Shown: positions 46,401 to 59,677 of the stretch, piece after piece
How the letters are laid out: each line of letters starts with the position of its first letter
Position numbering within the stretch: the first letter of the stretch is position 1
The notes under the pieces: model-generated
The model's database searches: none
Told to the model about the DNA's origin: nothing
The model's input: only the letters and a program-made list of their open reading frames with translations
DNA from: Eretmocerus hayati
Taxonomy: Eukaryota > Arthropoda > Insecta > Hymenoptera > Aphelinidae
DNA: 64,000 nucleotides
Assembly (NCBI GenBank): GCA_029851415.1
Contig: CM056742.1
Span: forward strand, 82,822,748 to 82,886,747
Direction of reading: 5' to 3'
Made by a program: the position numbers and the translations under genes

Positions 46401-49400
46401 TCGATCACGGATACCACATTGAGTTCTTGGTCACGAATATCACATTGAATTCTTGATCACGAATACCACTTTGAGTTCTCGATCACGAGTACCACACCAA
46501 GTTCCTGATCACGGATACCACATTGAGTTCTCGATCACGGTTACCACATTGAGTTCTCGATCACGAGTACTGTTCTGAGTTCTCGATCTCGATTACCACA
46601 TTGAGTTCTTGATCACGAGCATCACATTGAGTTCTCGATCAAGAATACCACGGCGAGGTCTCGGTCACGGATACCACATTGGGTTCTCGTTTACGGATAC
46701 CACATCGATTTCTCGATCACGAGTACTACATTAAGTTTTCGATCACGGATACCACATTGACAACTCGATCACGAGTACCACATTGAGTTGTCCATCATGG
46801 ATACCACATTGAGTTCTCGATCACGAGTACCACATTGGGTTCTAGATCACGAGTACCACATTGAGTTCTCGATCACGGATACCACAGCAAGTTCTCGATC
46901 ACGAGTACCACATTAAGTTCTTGATCACGGATACCACCTTGAGTTCTCGATCAAGAATACCACATTGGGTTCTCGATCACGAGTTCCACATTGGGTTCTC
47001 GATCACGAGTTCCACAATGAGTACTCGATCACGGTTACCACATTGAGTTCTCGATCACGAGTACCGTTTTGAGTTCTCGATCTCGATTACCACATTGAGT
47101 TCTCGATCACGAAAACCACACTGTTTCTCGGTCACGGATTCCACATCGAGTTCTTGATCACGAGCATCACATTGAGTTCTCGATCAAGAATACCACGGCG
47201 AGCTCTCGAAAACGGGTACGACATTGAGTTCTTGAACAAGAGTACCACATTGGGTTCTCGATCACGGATTCCACATTGAGTTCTCGATCACGAGTACCAC
47301 ATTGAGTTCTCGATCACGGATACTACATTGTGTTCTCGAACAAGAGTACCACATTGGGTTCTCAATCACGAGTACCACATTGAGTTCCTGATCACGGATA
47401 CCACCTTGAGTTCTCGATCAAGAATACCACATTGGGTTCTCGATCACGAGTTCCGCATTGGGTTCTCGATCACGAGTACCACAATGAGTACTCGATCACG
47501 GATACCACATTGAGTTCTCGATCACGAGTACCGTTTTGAGTTCTCGATCTCGATTACCACATTGAGTTACGATCACGAAAACCACACTGTTTCTCGGTCA
47601 CGGATTCCACATCGAGTTCTTGATCACGAGCATCACATTGAGTTCTCGATCAAGAATACCACGGCGAGCTCTCGAAAACGGGTACGACATTGAGTTCTTG
47701 AACAAGAAAACCACATTGGGTTCTCGATCACGGATTCCACATTGAGTTCTCGATCAAGAATACCACATTGGGTTCTCGATCACGAGTTCCGCATTGGGTT
47801 CTCGATCACGAGTACCACATTGAGTTCTCGATCACGGATACTACATTGAGTTCTCGAACAAGAGTACCACATTGGGTTCTCAATCACGAGTACCACATTG
47901 AGTTCCTGATCACGGATACCACATTGAGTTCTCGATCACGAGTACCACATCGAGTTCTCGATCACGGATGCCACATTGAGTTCTTGGTCACGAATATCAC
48001 ATTGAATTCTTGATCACGAATACCACTTTGAGTTCTCGATCACGAGTACCTCACCAAGTTCCTCATCACGGATACCACATTGAGTTCTCGATCACGAGTA
48101 CCACATCGAGTTCTTGATCACGGTTACCACATTGAGTTCTCGATCACGAGTACTGTTCTGAGTTCTCGATCTCGATTACCACATTGAGTTCTCGATCACG
48201 AGCATCACATTGAGTTCTCGATCAAGAATACCACGGCGAGGTCTCGGTCACGGATACCACATTGGGTTCTCGTTTACGGATACCACATCGATTTCTCGAT
48301 CACGAGTACTACATTAAGTTTTCGATCACGGATACCACATTGACAACTCAATCACGAGTACCACATTGAGTTGTCCATCATGGATACCACATTGAGTTCT
48401 CGATCACGAGTACCACATTGGGTTCTAGATCACGAGTACCACATTGAGTTCTCGATCACGGATACCACAGCAAGTTCTCGATCACGAGTACCACATTAAG
48501 TTCTTGATCACGGATACCACCTTGAGTTCTCGATCAAGAATACCACATTGGGTTCTCGATCACGAGTTCCACATTGGGTTCTCGATCACGAGTACCACAA
48601 TGAGTACTCGATCACGGATACCACATTGAGTTCTCGATCACGAGTACCGTTTTGAGTTCTCGATCTCGATTACCACATTGAGTTCTCGATCACGAAAACC
48701 TTACTGTCTCTCGGTCACGGATTCCAGATCGAGTTCTTGATCACGAGCATCACATTGAGTTCTCGATCAAGAATACCACGGCGAGCTCTCGAAAACGGGT
48801 ACGACATTGAGTTCTTGAACAAGAGTATCACATTGGGTTCTCGATCACGGATTCCACATTGAGTTCTCGATCACGAGTACCACATTGAGTTCTCGATCAC
48901 GGATACTACATTGAGTTCTCGAACAAGAGTACCACATTGGGTTCTCGATCACGAGTACCACATTGAGTTCCTGATCACGGATACCATATTGAGTTCTCGA
49001 TCACGAGTACCACATCGAGTTCTCGATCACGGATACCACATTGAGTTCTTGGTCACGAATATCACATTGAATTCTTGATCACGAATACCACTTTGAGTTC
49101 TCGATCACGAGTACCACACCAAGTTCCTGATCACGGATACCACATTGAGTTCTCGATCACGGTTACCACATTGAGTTCTCGATCACGAGTACTGTTCTGA
49201 GTTCTCGATCTCGATTACCACATTGAGTTCTCGATCACGAGCATCACATTGAGTTCTCGATCGAGAATACCACGGCGAGGTCTCGGTCACGGATACCACA
49301 TTGGGTTCTCGTTCACGGATACCACATCGATTTCTCGATCACGAGTACTACATTAAGTTTTCGATCACGGATACCACATTGACAACTCGATCACGAGTAC

Positions 49401-52400
49401 CACATTGAGTTGTCCATCATGGATACCACATTGAGTTCTCGATCACGAGTACCACATTGGGTTCTAGATCACGAGTACCACATTGAGTTCTCGATCACGG
49501 ATACCACAGCAAGTTCTCGATCACGAGTACCACATTAAGTTCTTGATCACGGATACCACCTTGAGTTCTCGATCAAGAATACCACATTGGGTTCTCGATC
49601 ACGAGTTCCACATTGGGTTCTCGATCACGAGTACCACAATGAGTACTCGATCACGGATACCACATTGAGTTCTCGATCACGAGTACCGTTTTGAGTTCTC
49701 GATCTCGATTACCACATTGAGTTCTCGATCACGAAAACCTTACTGTTCCTCGGTTACGGATTCCAGATCGAGTTCTTGATCACGAGCATCACATTGAGTT
49801 CTCGATCAAGAATACCACGGCGAGCTCTCGAAAACGGGTACGACATTGAGTTCTTGAACAAGAGTATCACATTGGGTTCTCGATCACGGATTCCACATTG
49901 AGTTCTCGATCACGGATACTACATTGAGTTCTCGAACAAGAGTACCACGGCGAGCTCTCGAAAACGGGTACGACATTGAGTTCTCGATCACGAGTACCAC
50001 ATTGAGTTCCTGATCACGGATACCACATTGAGTTCTCGATCACGAGTACCACATCGAGTTCTCGATCACGGATACCACATTGAGTTCTTGGTCACGAATA
50101 TCACATTGAATTCTTGATCACGAATACCACTTTGAGTTCTCGATCACGAGTACCACACCAAGTTCCTGATCACGGATACCACACTGAGTTCTCGATTACG
50201 GTTACCACATTGAGTTCTCGATCAAGAATACCACATTGGGTTCTCGATCACGAGTTCCACATTGGGTTCTCGATCACGAGTACCACAATGAGTACTCGAT
50301 CACGGATACCACATTGAGTTCTCGATCACGAGTACCGTTTTGAGTTCTCGATCTCGATTACCACATTGAGTTCTCGATCACGAAAACCTTACTGTCTCTC
50401 GGTCACGGATTCCAGATCGAGTTCTTGATCACGAGCATCACATTGAGTTCTCGATCAAGAATACCACGGCGAGCTCTCGAAAACGGGTACGACATTGAGT
50501 TCTTGAACAAGAGTTCCACATTGGGTTCTCGATCACGAGTTCCACAATGAGTACTCGATCACGGTTACCACATTGAGTTCTCGATCACGAGTACCGTTTT
50601 GAGTTCTCGATCTCGATTACCACATTGAGTTCTCGATCACGAAAACCACACTGTTTCTCGGTCACGGATTCCACATCGAGTTCTTGATCACGAGCATCAC
50701 ATTGAGTTCTCGATCAAGAATACCACGGCGAGCTCTCGAAAACGGGTACGACATTGAGTTCTTGAACAAGAGTACCACATTGGGTTCTCGATCACGGATT
50801 CCACATTGAGTTCTCGATCACGAGTACCACATTGAGTTCTCGATCACGGATACTACATTGAGTTCTCGAACAAGAGTACCACATTGGGTTCTCAATCACG
50901 AGTACCACATCGAGTTCCTGATCACGGATACCACCTTGAGTTCTCGATCAAGAATACCACATTGGGTCCTCGATCACGAGTTCCGCATTGGGTTCTCGAT
51001 CACGAGTACCACAATGAGTACTCGATCACGGATACCACATTGAGTTCTCGATCACGAGTACCGTTTTGAGTTCTCGATCTCGATTACCACATTGAGTTAC
51101 GATCACGAAAACCACACTGTTTCTCGGTCACGGATTCCACATCGAGTTCTTGATCACGAGCATCACATTGAGTTCTCGATCAAGAATACCACGGCGAGCT
51201 CTCGAAAACGGGTACGACATTGAGTTCTTGAACAAGAAAACCACATTGGGTTCTCGATCACGGATTCCACATTGAGTTCTCGATCAAGAATACCACATTG
51301 GGTTCTCGATCACGAGTTCCGCATTGGGTTCTCGATCACGAGTACCACATTGAGTTCTCGATCACGGATACTACATTGAGTTCTCGAACAAGAGTACCAC
51401 ATTGGGTTCTCAATCACGAGTACCACATTGAGTTCCTGATCACGGATACCACATTGAGTTCTCGATCACGAGTACCACATCGAGTTCTCGATCACGGATG
51501 CCACATTGAGTTCTTGGTCACGAATATCACATTGAATTCTTGATCACGAATACCACTTTGAGTTCTCGATCACGAGTACCTCACCAAGTTCCTCATCACG
51601 GATACCACATTGAGTTCTCGATCACGAGTACCAAATCGAGTTCTTGATCACGGTTACCACATTGAGTTCTCGATCACGAGTACTGTTCTGAGTTCTCGAT
51701 CTCGATTACCACATTGAGTTCTCGATCACGAGCATCACATTGAGTTCTCGATCAAGAATACCACGGCGAGGTCTCGGTCACGGATACCACATTGGGTTCT
51801 CGTTTACGGATACCACATCGATTTCTCGATCACGAGTACTACATTAAGTTTTCGATCACGGATACCACATTGACAACTCAATCACGAGTACCACATTGAG
51901 TTGTCCATCATGGATACCACATTGAGTTCTCGATCACGAGTACCACATTGGGTTCTAGATCACGAGTACCACATTGAGTTCTCGATCACGGATACCACAG
52001 CAAGTTCTCGATCACGAGTACCACATTAAGTTCTTGATCACGGATACCACCTTGAGTTCTCGATCAAGAATACCACATTGGGTTCTCGATCACGAGTTCC
52101 ACATTGGGTTCTCGATCACGAGTACCACAATGAGTACTCGATCACGGATACCACCTTGAGTTCTCGATCAAGAATACCACATTGGGTTCTCGATCACGAG
52201 TTCCACATTGGGTTCTCGATCACGAGTACCACAATGAGTACTCGATCACGGATACCACATTGAGTTCTCGATCACGAGTACCGTTTTGAGTTCTCGATCT
52301 CGATTACCACATTGAGTTCTCGATCACGAAAACCTTACTGTCTCTCGGTCACGGATTCCAGATCGAGTTCTTGATCACGAGCATCACATTGAGTTCTCGA

Positions 52401-54643
52401 TCAAGAATACCACGGCGAGCTCTCGAAAACGGGTACGACATTGAGTTCTTGAACAAGAGTATCACATTGGGTTCTCGATCACGGATTCCACATTGAGTTC
52501 TCGATCACGAGTACCACATTGAGTTCTCGATCACGGATACTACATTGAGTTCTCGAACAAGAGTACCACATTGGGTTCTCGATCACGAGTACCACATTGA
52601 GTTCCTGATCACGGATACCATATTGAGTTCTCGATCACGAGTACCACATCGAGTTCTCGATCACGGATACCACATTGAGTTCTTGGTCACGAATATCACA
52701 TTGAATTCTTGATCACGAATACCACTTTGAGTTCTCGATCACGAGTACCACACCAAGTTCCTGATCACGGATACCACATTGAGTTCTCGATCACGGTTAC
52801 CACATTGAGTTCTCGATCACGAGTACTGTTCTGAGTTCTCGATCTCGATTACCACATTGAGTTCTCGATCACGAGCATCACATTGAGTTCTCGATCGAGA
52901 ATACCACGGCGAGGTCTCGGTCACGGATACCACATTGGGTTCTCGTTCACGGATACCACATCGATTTCTCGATCACGAGTACTACATTAAGTTTTCGATC
53001 ACGGATACCACATTGACAACTCGATCACGAGTACCACATTGAGTTGTCCATCATGGATACCACATTGAGTTCTCGATCACGAGTACCACATTGGGTTCTA
53101 GATCACGAGTACCACATTGAGTTCTCGATCACGGATACCACAGCAAGTTCTCGATCACGAGTACCACATTAAGTTCTTGATCACGGATACCACCTTGAGT
53201 TCTCGATCAAGAATACCACATTGGGTTCTCGATCACGAGTTCCACATTGGGTTCTCGATCACGAGTACCACAATGAGTACTCGATCACGGATACCACATT
53301 GAGTTCTCGATCACGAGTACCGTTTTGAGTTCTCGATCTCGATTACCACATTGAGTTCTCGATCACGAAAACCTTACTGTTCCTCGGTTACGGATTCCAG
53401 ATCGAGTTCTTGATCACGAGCATCACATTGAGTTCTCGATCAAGAATACCACGGCGAGCTCTCGAAAACGGGTACGACATTGAGTTCTTGAACAAGAGTA
53501 TCACATTGGGTTCTCGATCACGGATTCCACATTGAGTTCTCGATCACGGATACTACATTGAGTTCTCGAACAAGAGTACCACATTGAGTTCTCGATCACG
53601 AGTACCACATTGAGTTCCTGATCACGGATACCACATTGAGTTCTCGATCACGAGTACCACATCGAGTTCTCGATCACGGATACCACATTGAGTTCTTGGT
53701 CACGAATATCACATTGAATTCTTGATCACGAATACCACTTTGAGTTCTCGATCACGAGTACCACACCAAGTTCCTGATCACGGATACCACACTGAGTTCT
53801 CGATTACGGTTACCACATTGAGTTCTCGATCACGAGTACTGTCCTGAGTTCTCGATCTCGATTACCACATTGAGTTCTCGATCACGAGCATCACATTGAG
53901 TTCTCGATCGAGAATACCACGGCGAGGTCTCGGTCACGGATACCACATTGGGTTCTCGTTCACGGATACCACATCGATTTCTCGATCACGAGTACTACAT
54001 TAAGTTTTCGATCACGCATACCACATTGACAACTCGATCACGAGTACCACATTGAGTTGTCCATCATGGATACCACATTGAGTTCTCGATCACGAGTACC
54101 ACATTGGGTTCTAGATCACGAGTACCACATTGAGTTCTCGATCACGGATACCACAGCAAGTTCTCGATCACGAGTACCACATTAAGTTCTTGATCACGGA
54201 TACCACCTTGAGTTCTCGATCAAGAATACCACATTGGGTTCTCGATCACGAGTTCCACATTGGGTTCTCGATCACGAGTACCACAATGAGTACTCGATCA
54301 CGGATACCACATTGAGTTCTCGATCACGAGTACCGTTTTGAGTTCTCGATCTCGATTACCACATTGAGTTCTCGATCACGAAAACCACACTGTTTCTCGG
54401 TCACGGATTCCACATCGAGTTCTTGATCACGAGCATCACATTGAGTTCTCAATCAAGAATACCACGGCGAGCTCTCGAAAACGGGTACGACATTGAGTTC
54501 TTGAACAAGAGTACCACATTGGGTTCTCGATCACGGATTCCACATTGAGTTCTCGATCACGATTACCACATTGAGTTCTCGATCACGGATACTACATTGA
54601 GTTCTCGAACAAGAGTACCACATTGGGTTCTCGATCACGAGTA
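40431..54643. repeat. 14.19-kb satellite superblock, copy 2
   Basis: Tandem second copy of 26243-40430, 14,213 bp long because of one additional 26-bp unit near 49,946-49,975. Examples of single differences: CGATCATGG at 38,783 against CGATCACGG here; ACCTTACTGAG near 39,574 against ACCACACTGAG near 53,787; TCCTCG at 27,599 against TTCTCG at 41,786. After 54,643 the two sequences part. Confidence 0.85.
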
Positions 54644-57490
54644 CCACATTGAGTTCCTGATCACGGATACCACATTGAGTTCTCGATCACGAGTACCACA
54701 TCGAGTTCTCGATCACGGATACCACATTGAGTTCTTGGTCACGAATACCACATTGGATTCTCGATCACGAATATCACTTTGAGTTCTCGATCACGAGTAC
54801 CACACCGAGTTCCTGATCACGGTTACCACATTATGTTCTCGATCACGAGTACCGTTCTGAGTTCTCGATCTCGATCACCACATTGAGTTCTCGATCACGA
54901 GCATCACATTGAGTTCTCGATCAAGAATACCACGGCGAGGTCTCGGTCACGGATACCACATTGGGTTCTCGTTTACGGATACCACATCGATTTCTCGATC
55001 ACGAGTACCACATTGGGTTCTCGATCACGAGTACCACATTTAGTTCTCGATTACGGATACCACAGCGAGTTCTCGATCGCGAGTACCGCATTGAGTTCTT
55101 GATCACGGTTACCACCTTGAGTTCTCGATCACGAGTTTCAAATTGGGTTCTCGAGCACGAGTACCACTTCGAGTTCTCGATCACGGATATCATATTGAGT
55201 TCTCGATCACGAGTGCCACATTGGGTTCCGATCACGAATACCACATTGAGTTCTCGATCGGGGTTACTACATTGAGTTCTCGATCTCTAGTATCACATTG
55301 AGTTCTCGATCACGGATACCACATTGAGTTCTCGAACAAGAGTACCACATTGGGTTCTCGATCACGATAACCACATCGAGTTCTTCGTCACGGGTACCAC
55401 ATTGAGTTCTCGAACACGGAGACTACATTGAAATCTCGATCACGAGTACCACAGTGAGTTCTCGATCACGGATACGACATTGAGTTCTCGAACCACAGTA
55501 CCACATTGGATTCTCGATCACGAATACCACATTGAGTTCTCGATCGGGGTTACTGCATTGAGTTCTCGATCTCGAGTACCACATTTGAACCTCGATCACG
55601 GATACTACATTGAGTTCTCGATCAAGACTACCACATCGAGTTCCTGATCACGAGTACCACATTGAGTCTTCTATCACGAGTACCACATCGAGTTCTTGAT
55701 CACGGATACCGCATTGAGTTCTCGATCACGAGTACCGTTTCGAGTTCTCGATCTCGATTACCACATTGAGTTCTCGATCACGAGCATCACATTGAGTTCT
55801 CGATCAAGAATACCACGGCGAGCTCTCGGTCACGGATACCACATTGGGTTCTCGATGATGGATACCACATCGATTTCTCGATCACGAGTACCACATTGGG
55901 TTCTCTATCACGAGTACCACATCGAGTTCTTGATCACGGATACCACATTGAGTACTCGATTACGACTACCGTTTCGAATTCTCGATCTCGATTACCACAT
56001 TGAGTTCTCGATCACGAGCCACATTGAGTTCTCGATCAAGAATACCACGGCGAGCTCTCAGTCACTGATACCACATTGGGTTTTCGATGATGGATACCAC
56101 ATCGATTTCTCGATCACGAGTACCACATTGGGTTCTCGATCACGAGTACCACATTGAATTCTCGATCACGGATACCACAGCGAGTTCTCGATCACGAGTA
56201 CCACATTAAGTTCTTGATCACGGATACCACCTTGAGTTCTCGATCACGAGTTTCAAATTGGGTTCTCGAGCACGAGTACCACATTGAGTTCTCGATCGGG
56301 GTTACTACATTGAGTTCTCGATCTCTAGTACCACATTGAGTTCTCGATCACTGATACTACATTGAGTTCTCGAACAAGAGTACCACATTGGGTTCTCGAT
56401 CACGAGTGCCACATTGAGTTCTTGGTCACGGGTATCACCTTGAGTTCTCGATCACGGATACCACAGCGAGTTCTCGATCGCGTGTACCGCATTAAGTTCT
56501 TGATCACGGATACCACTTGAGTTTTCGATCACGAGTTTCAAATTGGGTTCTCGAGCACGAGTACCACATTGAGTTCTCGATCGGGGTACTACATTGAGTT
56601 CTCGATCTCTAGTACCACATTGAGTTCTCGATCACGGATACTACATTGAGTTCTCAAACAAGAGTACCACATTGGGTTCTCGATCACGAGTACCACGTTG
56701 AGTTCCTGATCACGGATACCACATTGAGTTCTCGATCACGAGTACCACATCGAGTTCTCGATCACGGATACCACATTGAGTTCTTGGTCACGAATACCAC
56801 ATTGAATTCTCGATCACGAATACCACTTTGAGTTCTCGATCACGAATACTAACTTGAGTTCTCGATCTTGATCACCACATTGAGTTCTCGATTACGAGCA
56901 TCACGTTGAATTCTCGATCAAGAATACCACATTGAGTTCTCGGTCACGGTTACCACCCCGAGCTCTCGATCACGAATACCACCTCGAGCTCTCGATCACG
57001 GATACTACATTGAGTTCTCGATCACTAGTACCACATTGAGTTCTCGATCACGGATACAACATTGAGTTCTCAATCACGAGTACCACATTGAGTTCTCGAT
57101 CACGGATACTCCATTGAATTCTCGATCACGACTTCCACATTGAGTTCTCGATCACCGATACTACATTGAGTACTCGATCACGAGTACCACATCGAGTCCT
57201 TGACCACGGATACCACATCGAGTTCTCGATCACGAGTACCACACAGAGTTCTCAGTCACGGATACCACATCGGGTTCTCGATCAAGAATACCACATTGAG
57301 TTCTCGATCACAAATACCACATTGGGTTCTCGATCACGAGTACCACATTGAGTTCTCGATCACGAGTACCACATTGAGTTCTCGATCACGAGCACCTTAT
57401 TGAGTTCTCGATCACGAGGCACCACATCACGAGAATCACATCGAGTTTCCAATCGCAAGTACCAATCTGGATACTGGATCAGGAATACCA
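54644..57490. repeat. Satellite right flank, more diverged units
   Basis: Units here resemble the 24.2-31 kb blocks (for example 54961 resembles 27126, and 55696 resembles 28173) but with more substitutions, missing units and truncated units (near 56,018 and 56,515). The last units decay at 57,415-57,490. Edge decay is expected where unequal exchange homogenises the centre of an array less efficiently at its ends. Confidence 0.7.
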
Positions 57491-57760
57491 CCAAAAATGA
57501 GAAATGTTGAAAGTACATTCTTGAACGTAAAATTCCCTACCCTTCCCGAATCCGAGGTAAAAAATCTGATATCTGGCTTTAAAAAATTTTTTCCCCAATT
57601 TTTTCGAAATTCTGGGGGTGTTCGGTGAAAACTGATGCCACTTTCAAATCCAGCGCACGATTTTACGTTGAATTACATAGGTTCAGTCGCTGGGTACGGG
57701 TACATTATTCTTTTCGAGGGCCTGTGTAATCTGCTTTAGAGGCGTCGGAATTTCACTGAT
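57491..57760. other. No gene seen
   Basis: Non-satellite AT-rich sequence after the array. No motif recognised until the integrase-like piece that follows. Confidence 0.4.
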
Positions 57761-57925
57761 CTTGACTCGTTCCGTCCCCTATTAGTTGTTCGAAAATCAA
57801 GAATTCCTGTTAATTTGATAGAAGCCCATGACCCCCTTGCTGGTGGTCATTTTGGGTTGAATAAAACTTCAGCTATGATCAGGCGACTATTGGAAGGAGG
57901 CTTCATTGGAACTTCTGTGGGGTAG
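57761..57925 (+). pseudogene. Gypsy-type integrase zinc-binding fragment
   Basis: The plus-strand frame from 57761 to the stop TAG (57923-57925) reads as the start of a retroelement integrase. A beta segment ending IPVNLIEAHD is followed by GGHFGLNKT, the second His of the HHCC site in its usual context, and MIRRLL. The two Cys of the zinc site would lie further on and are not recognised, so this is a short relic. It is unrelated in orientation to the gypsy pol piece at 18.3-18.9 kb (minus strand). Confidence 0.5.
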
Positions 57926-59110
57926 TCTATCCACTATATGCAATCCTTCCTCGTCAGGTCTTTGTTCCATCAGTGAATTCTCATGGCGAGTGACAACATT
58001 ATCTGATGGAGCGATTGATCCAGAGGAAGGCCACCCGAGTTCGACTTGATCGATTTGCAATGACCTCTAAGAATTGACTTTCTTCACAAGTGTCAGTGCA
58101 TAGTGCATCAAAGATTTCCGAAGCTCACCTCAAAATCATGGTTCAAGTTAGATGTTGCTCCGATTCAATGTCAAGAAATTGATCCCATCTCATCAATGGC
58201 ATGATTTTCCCCATCAAGCATTTAAGACCCTTCTGATGACCAACAATGAGTTGTCTTCAATTTTTCCTAACTGTTTCAACAGCTGTGTCTGCCGTAATAT
58301 GTAGAATAATGGTTCACAATTTTCCTATATCTTCTAAAGTACAACAAGCTGTTGAAAGATTATAATCATCAGTTACAGAAGTTTTTGCTACTACCGTGTC
58401 CCTCTTATTATAAGGCATGTGTTATAACTTTTTTTGGCTTCAAAAAGCCCAAAAAAGTGTCTTACAAACAGTTGAGGCCTTATATTCCAGGGAAGTTTTA
58501 CAATTTCGAGGTATGTAGTTCATCTCACCTGAGTCATGGTTCATCAAGTTGAGAGGAACGAATCCTCTACGCATGTTTATTCCTCCAAACTTCATCTCTG
58601 TAGTATTTAATACTATACTGAGAAAATTGTCATTGTTTCCACTCACAATCAGTCAATCAAGGGAGTGATCTCGCCGCCGCGTGAGTCAAATAGATCGACT
58701 TTTCTTAACTTTCACAAATTTGCCTACATGTGTGTCTTATGTGTTAATCAGATCTCAATACATCCTCACATAAACTTGCATAAGGCTCCCGACTCACGAA
58801 TCATGGAATATCAATCCCTGATTATGGGCGAATTTGTGTTAATTTCGACTTATTCGTGACTTCACGCTATAAATTCATCAAAACTCCTTCTCAAGCTAAC
58901 CAAAGCTTGAAGAGAAGTTCAAGCACGTTCTTTGTATTAAGATCTATAAGTGAGCAAGACTCGAACAAAGCTCAGTGTTTTATAGTGTAATGAAGTAGTT
59001 ACCCTAGGATGATTTCCACGACCAAAAACCATGTTTGGGCACTTTTTCCCATTTAAATACATGGGGAAACCAAAAGTGAGAAAAGTATTGCAGCTATACG
59101 CAAGTAACGT
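57926..59110. other. No gene supported
   Basis: About 1.2 kb without a recognisable gene. A 66-codon frame (58352-58552, plus) holds a coding-like phrase (KPKKVSYKQLRPYIPGKF) just before a donor-like GAGGTATGT, so an orphan exon is possible, but I cannot name a family and do not call it. Confidence 0.35.
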
Positions 59111-59137
59111 GCAGTTCACTTCCCCCCTTCTCTCTCT

Positions 59138-59144
<7 letters not shown>

Positions 59145-59187
<43 letters not shown>
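59145..59187. repeat. (CT)n / (GA)n microsatellite, retrotransposon target
   Basis: About 21 uninterrupted CT repeats, preceded at 59121-59144 by a less regular pyrimidine tract. The tract directly abuts the poly(T) that is the poly(A) tail of the minus-strand retrotransposon, so it is the insertion site, or part of it is a product of tail addition. Confidence 0.85.
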
Positions 59188-59196
<9 letters not shown>

Positions 59197-59208
59197 TTTT
59201 TTTTTTTT
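59188..59208 (-). other. Poly(A) tail of the retrotransposon
   Basis: Twenty-one T on the plus strand, i.e. a pure A tail on the element strand, with no interruption before the (GA)n target. Confidence 0.85.
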
Positions 59209-59677
59209 AAGGTGGTTAGAGGGCAAAATCTGCCTCAGGATCCCTCGGATCCGTCCCCAGACACCGGACTGGTTCAGCTTACGCGGACTACGCATAGCCC
59301 ACGCAGGCCATACCAGGCGGGACACGGGTTTGGGTGGGGCCCACCGAGAGGTGGGCCCGGCCGTGTAATATCCCTCTCCCCTCGATGTCCGATACCTAGG
59401 GCATCGGGCAATCAAGAAGGAGATCCACCTGCACCTACCATCTCATCCCGGAACCGCGTGAGCATTACTTCAGGATGAGCGGCATGTCTCGCGCTCGATT
59501 GCGAGCGTTCCTCTTCTCCATCTTCTCTCTTCGGCCACTTGTCGGCATCTTCTGTCTTCATTCTCCATTGTTCCCTCTCTTTCTTCTTTCTTCTCTCTTC
59601 TTTCTTCTTTCTTCCCTCTTCAGTGCATCAGATTCCTCCTGGAATCATTTGGGCCTCTTCTGTTTCAATCGGCAGAG
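59209..59677 (-). other. 3' UTR of the R1-clade retrotransposon
   Basis: About 470 nt between the ORF2 stop and the poly(A) tail, GC-rich on the tail side (59,220-59,460). In this clade the 3' UTR is the RNA region recognised by the reverse transcriptase for target-primed synthesis. Short open frames inside are not credible genes. Confidence 0.7.

Larger units (their letters stand above)
24211..57490. repeat. 26-bp satellite array, ~33.3 kb
   Basis: About 1,280 head-to-tail copies of a 26-bp unit; a consensus-like copy is 57348-57373, with core CTCGATCACGAGTACCACAT. The most frequent variant changes GAGTACC to GGATACC, and the two forms often alternate, giving a partial 52-bp dimer period. 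Other recurring variants (GAACAAGAGT, GATCTCGATT, GGTCACGAAT, GATCGGGGTT) mark longer repeat blocks. A few units are shortened (for example near 27400 and 31420), breaking the 26-bp register. Both edges fade into degraded units. Because 26 is not a multiple of three, each frame reads three shifted versions of the unit, so the many ~61-codon frames are by-products ending at CATTGA and not genes. Confidence 0.95.

Noticed and set aside
24211..57490. Dozens of ~60-150-codon open frames with SSRSRVPH / LDHEYHIEF motifs, on both strands
   Set aside because: They are translations of the 26-bp unit in rotating frames (three units give 26 residues), ending wherever the consensus CATTGA falls in frame. 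Both strands and several frames are open alike, with no start-site context or splicing pattern, so no protein is supported.
24211..57490. Possible CRISPR array
   Set aside because: Repeats are directly adjacent without unique spacers, and the setting is eukaryotic.
58352..58552. Possible orphan exon ending at a GTATGT donor
   Set aside because: Coding-like wording in one phrase only; no partner exons or family recognised, so not called as a gene.
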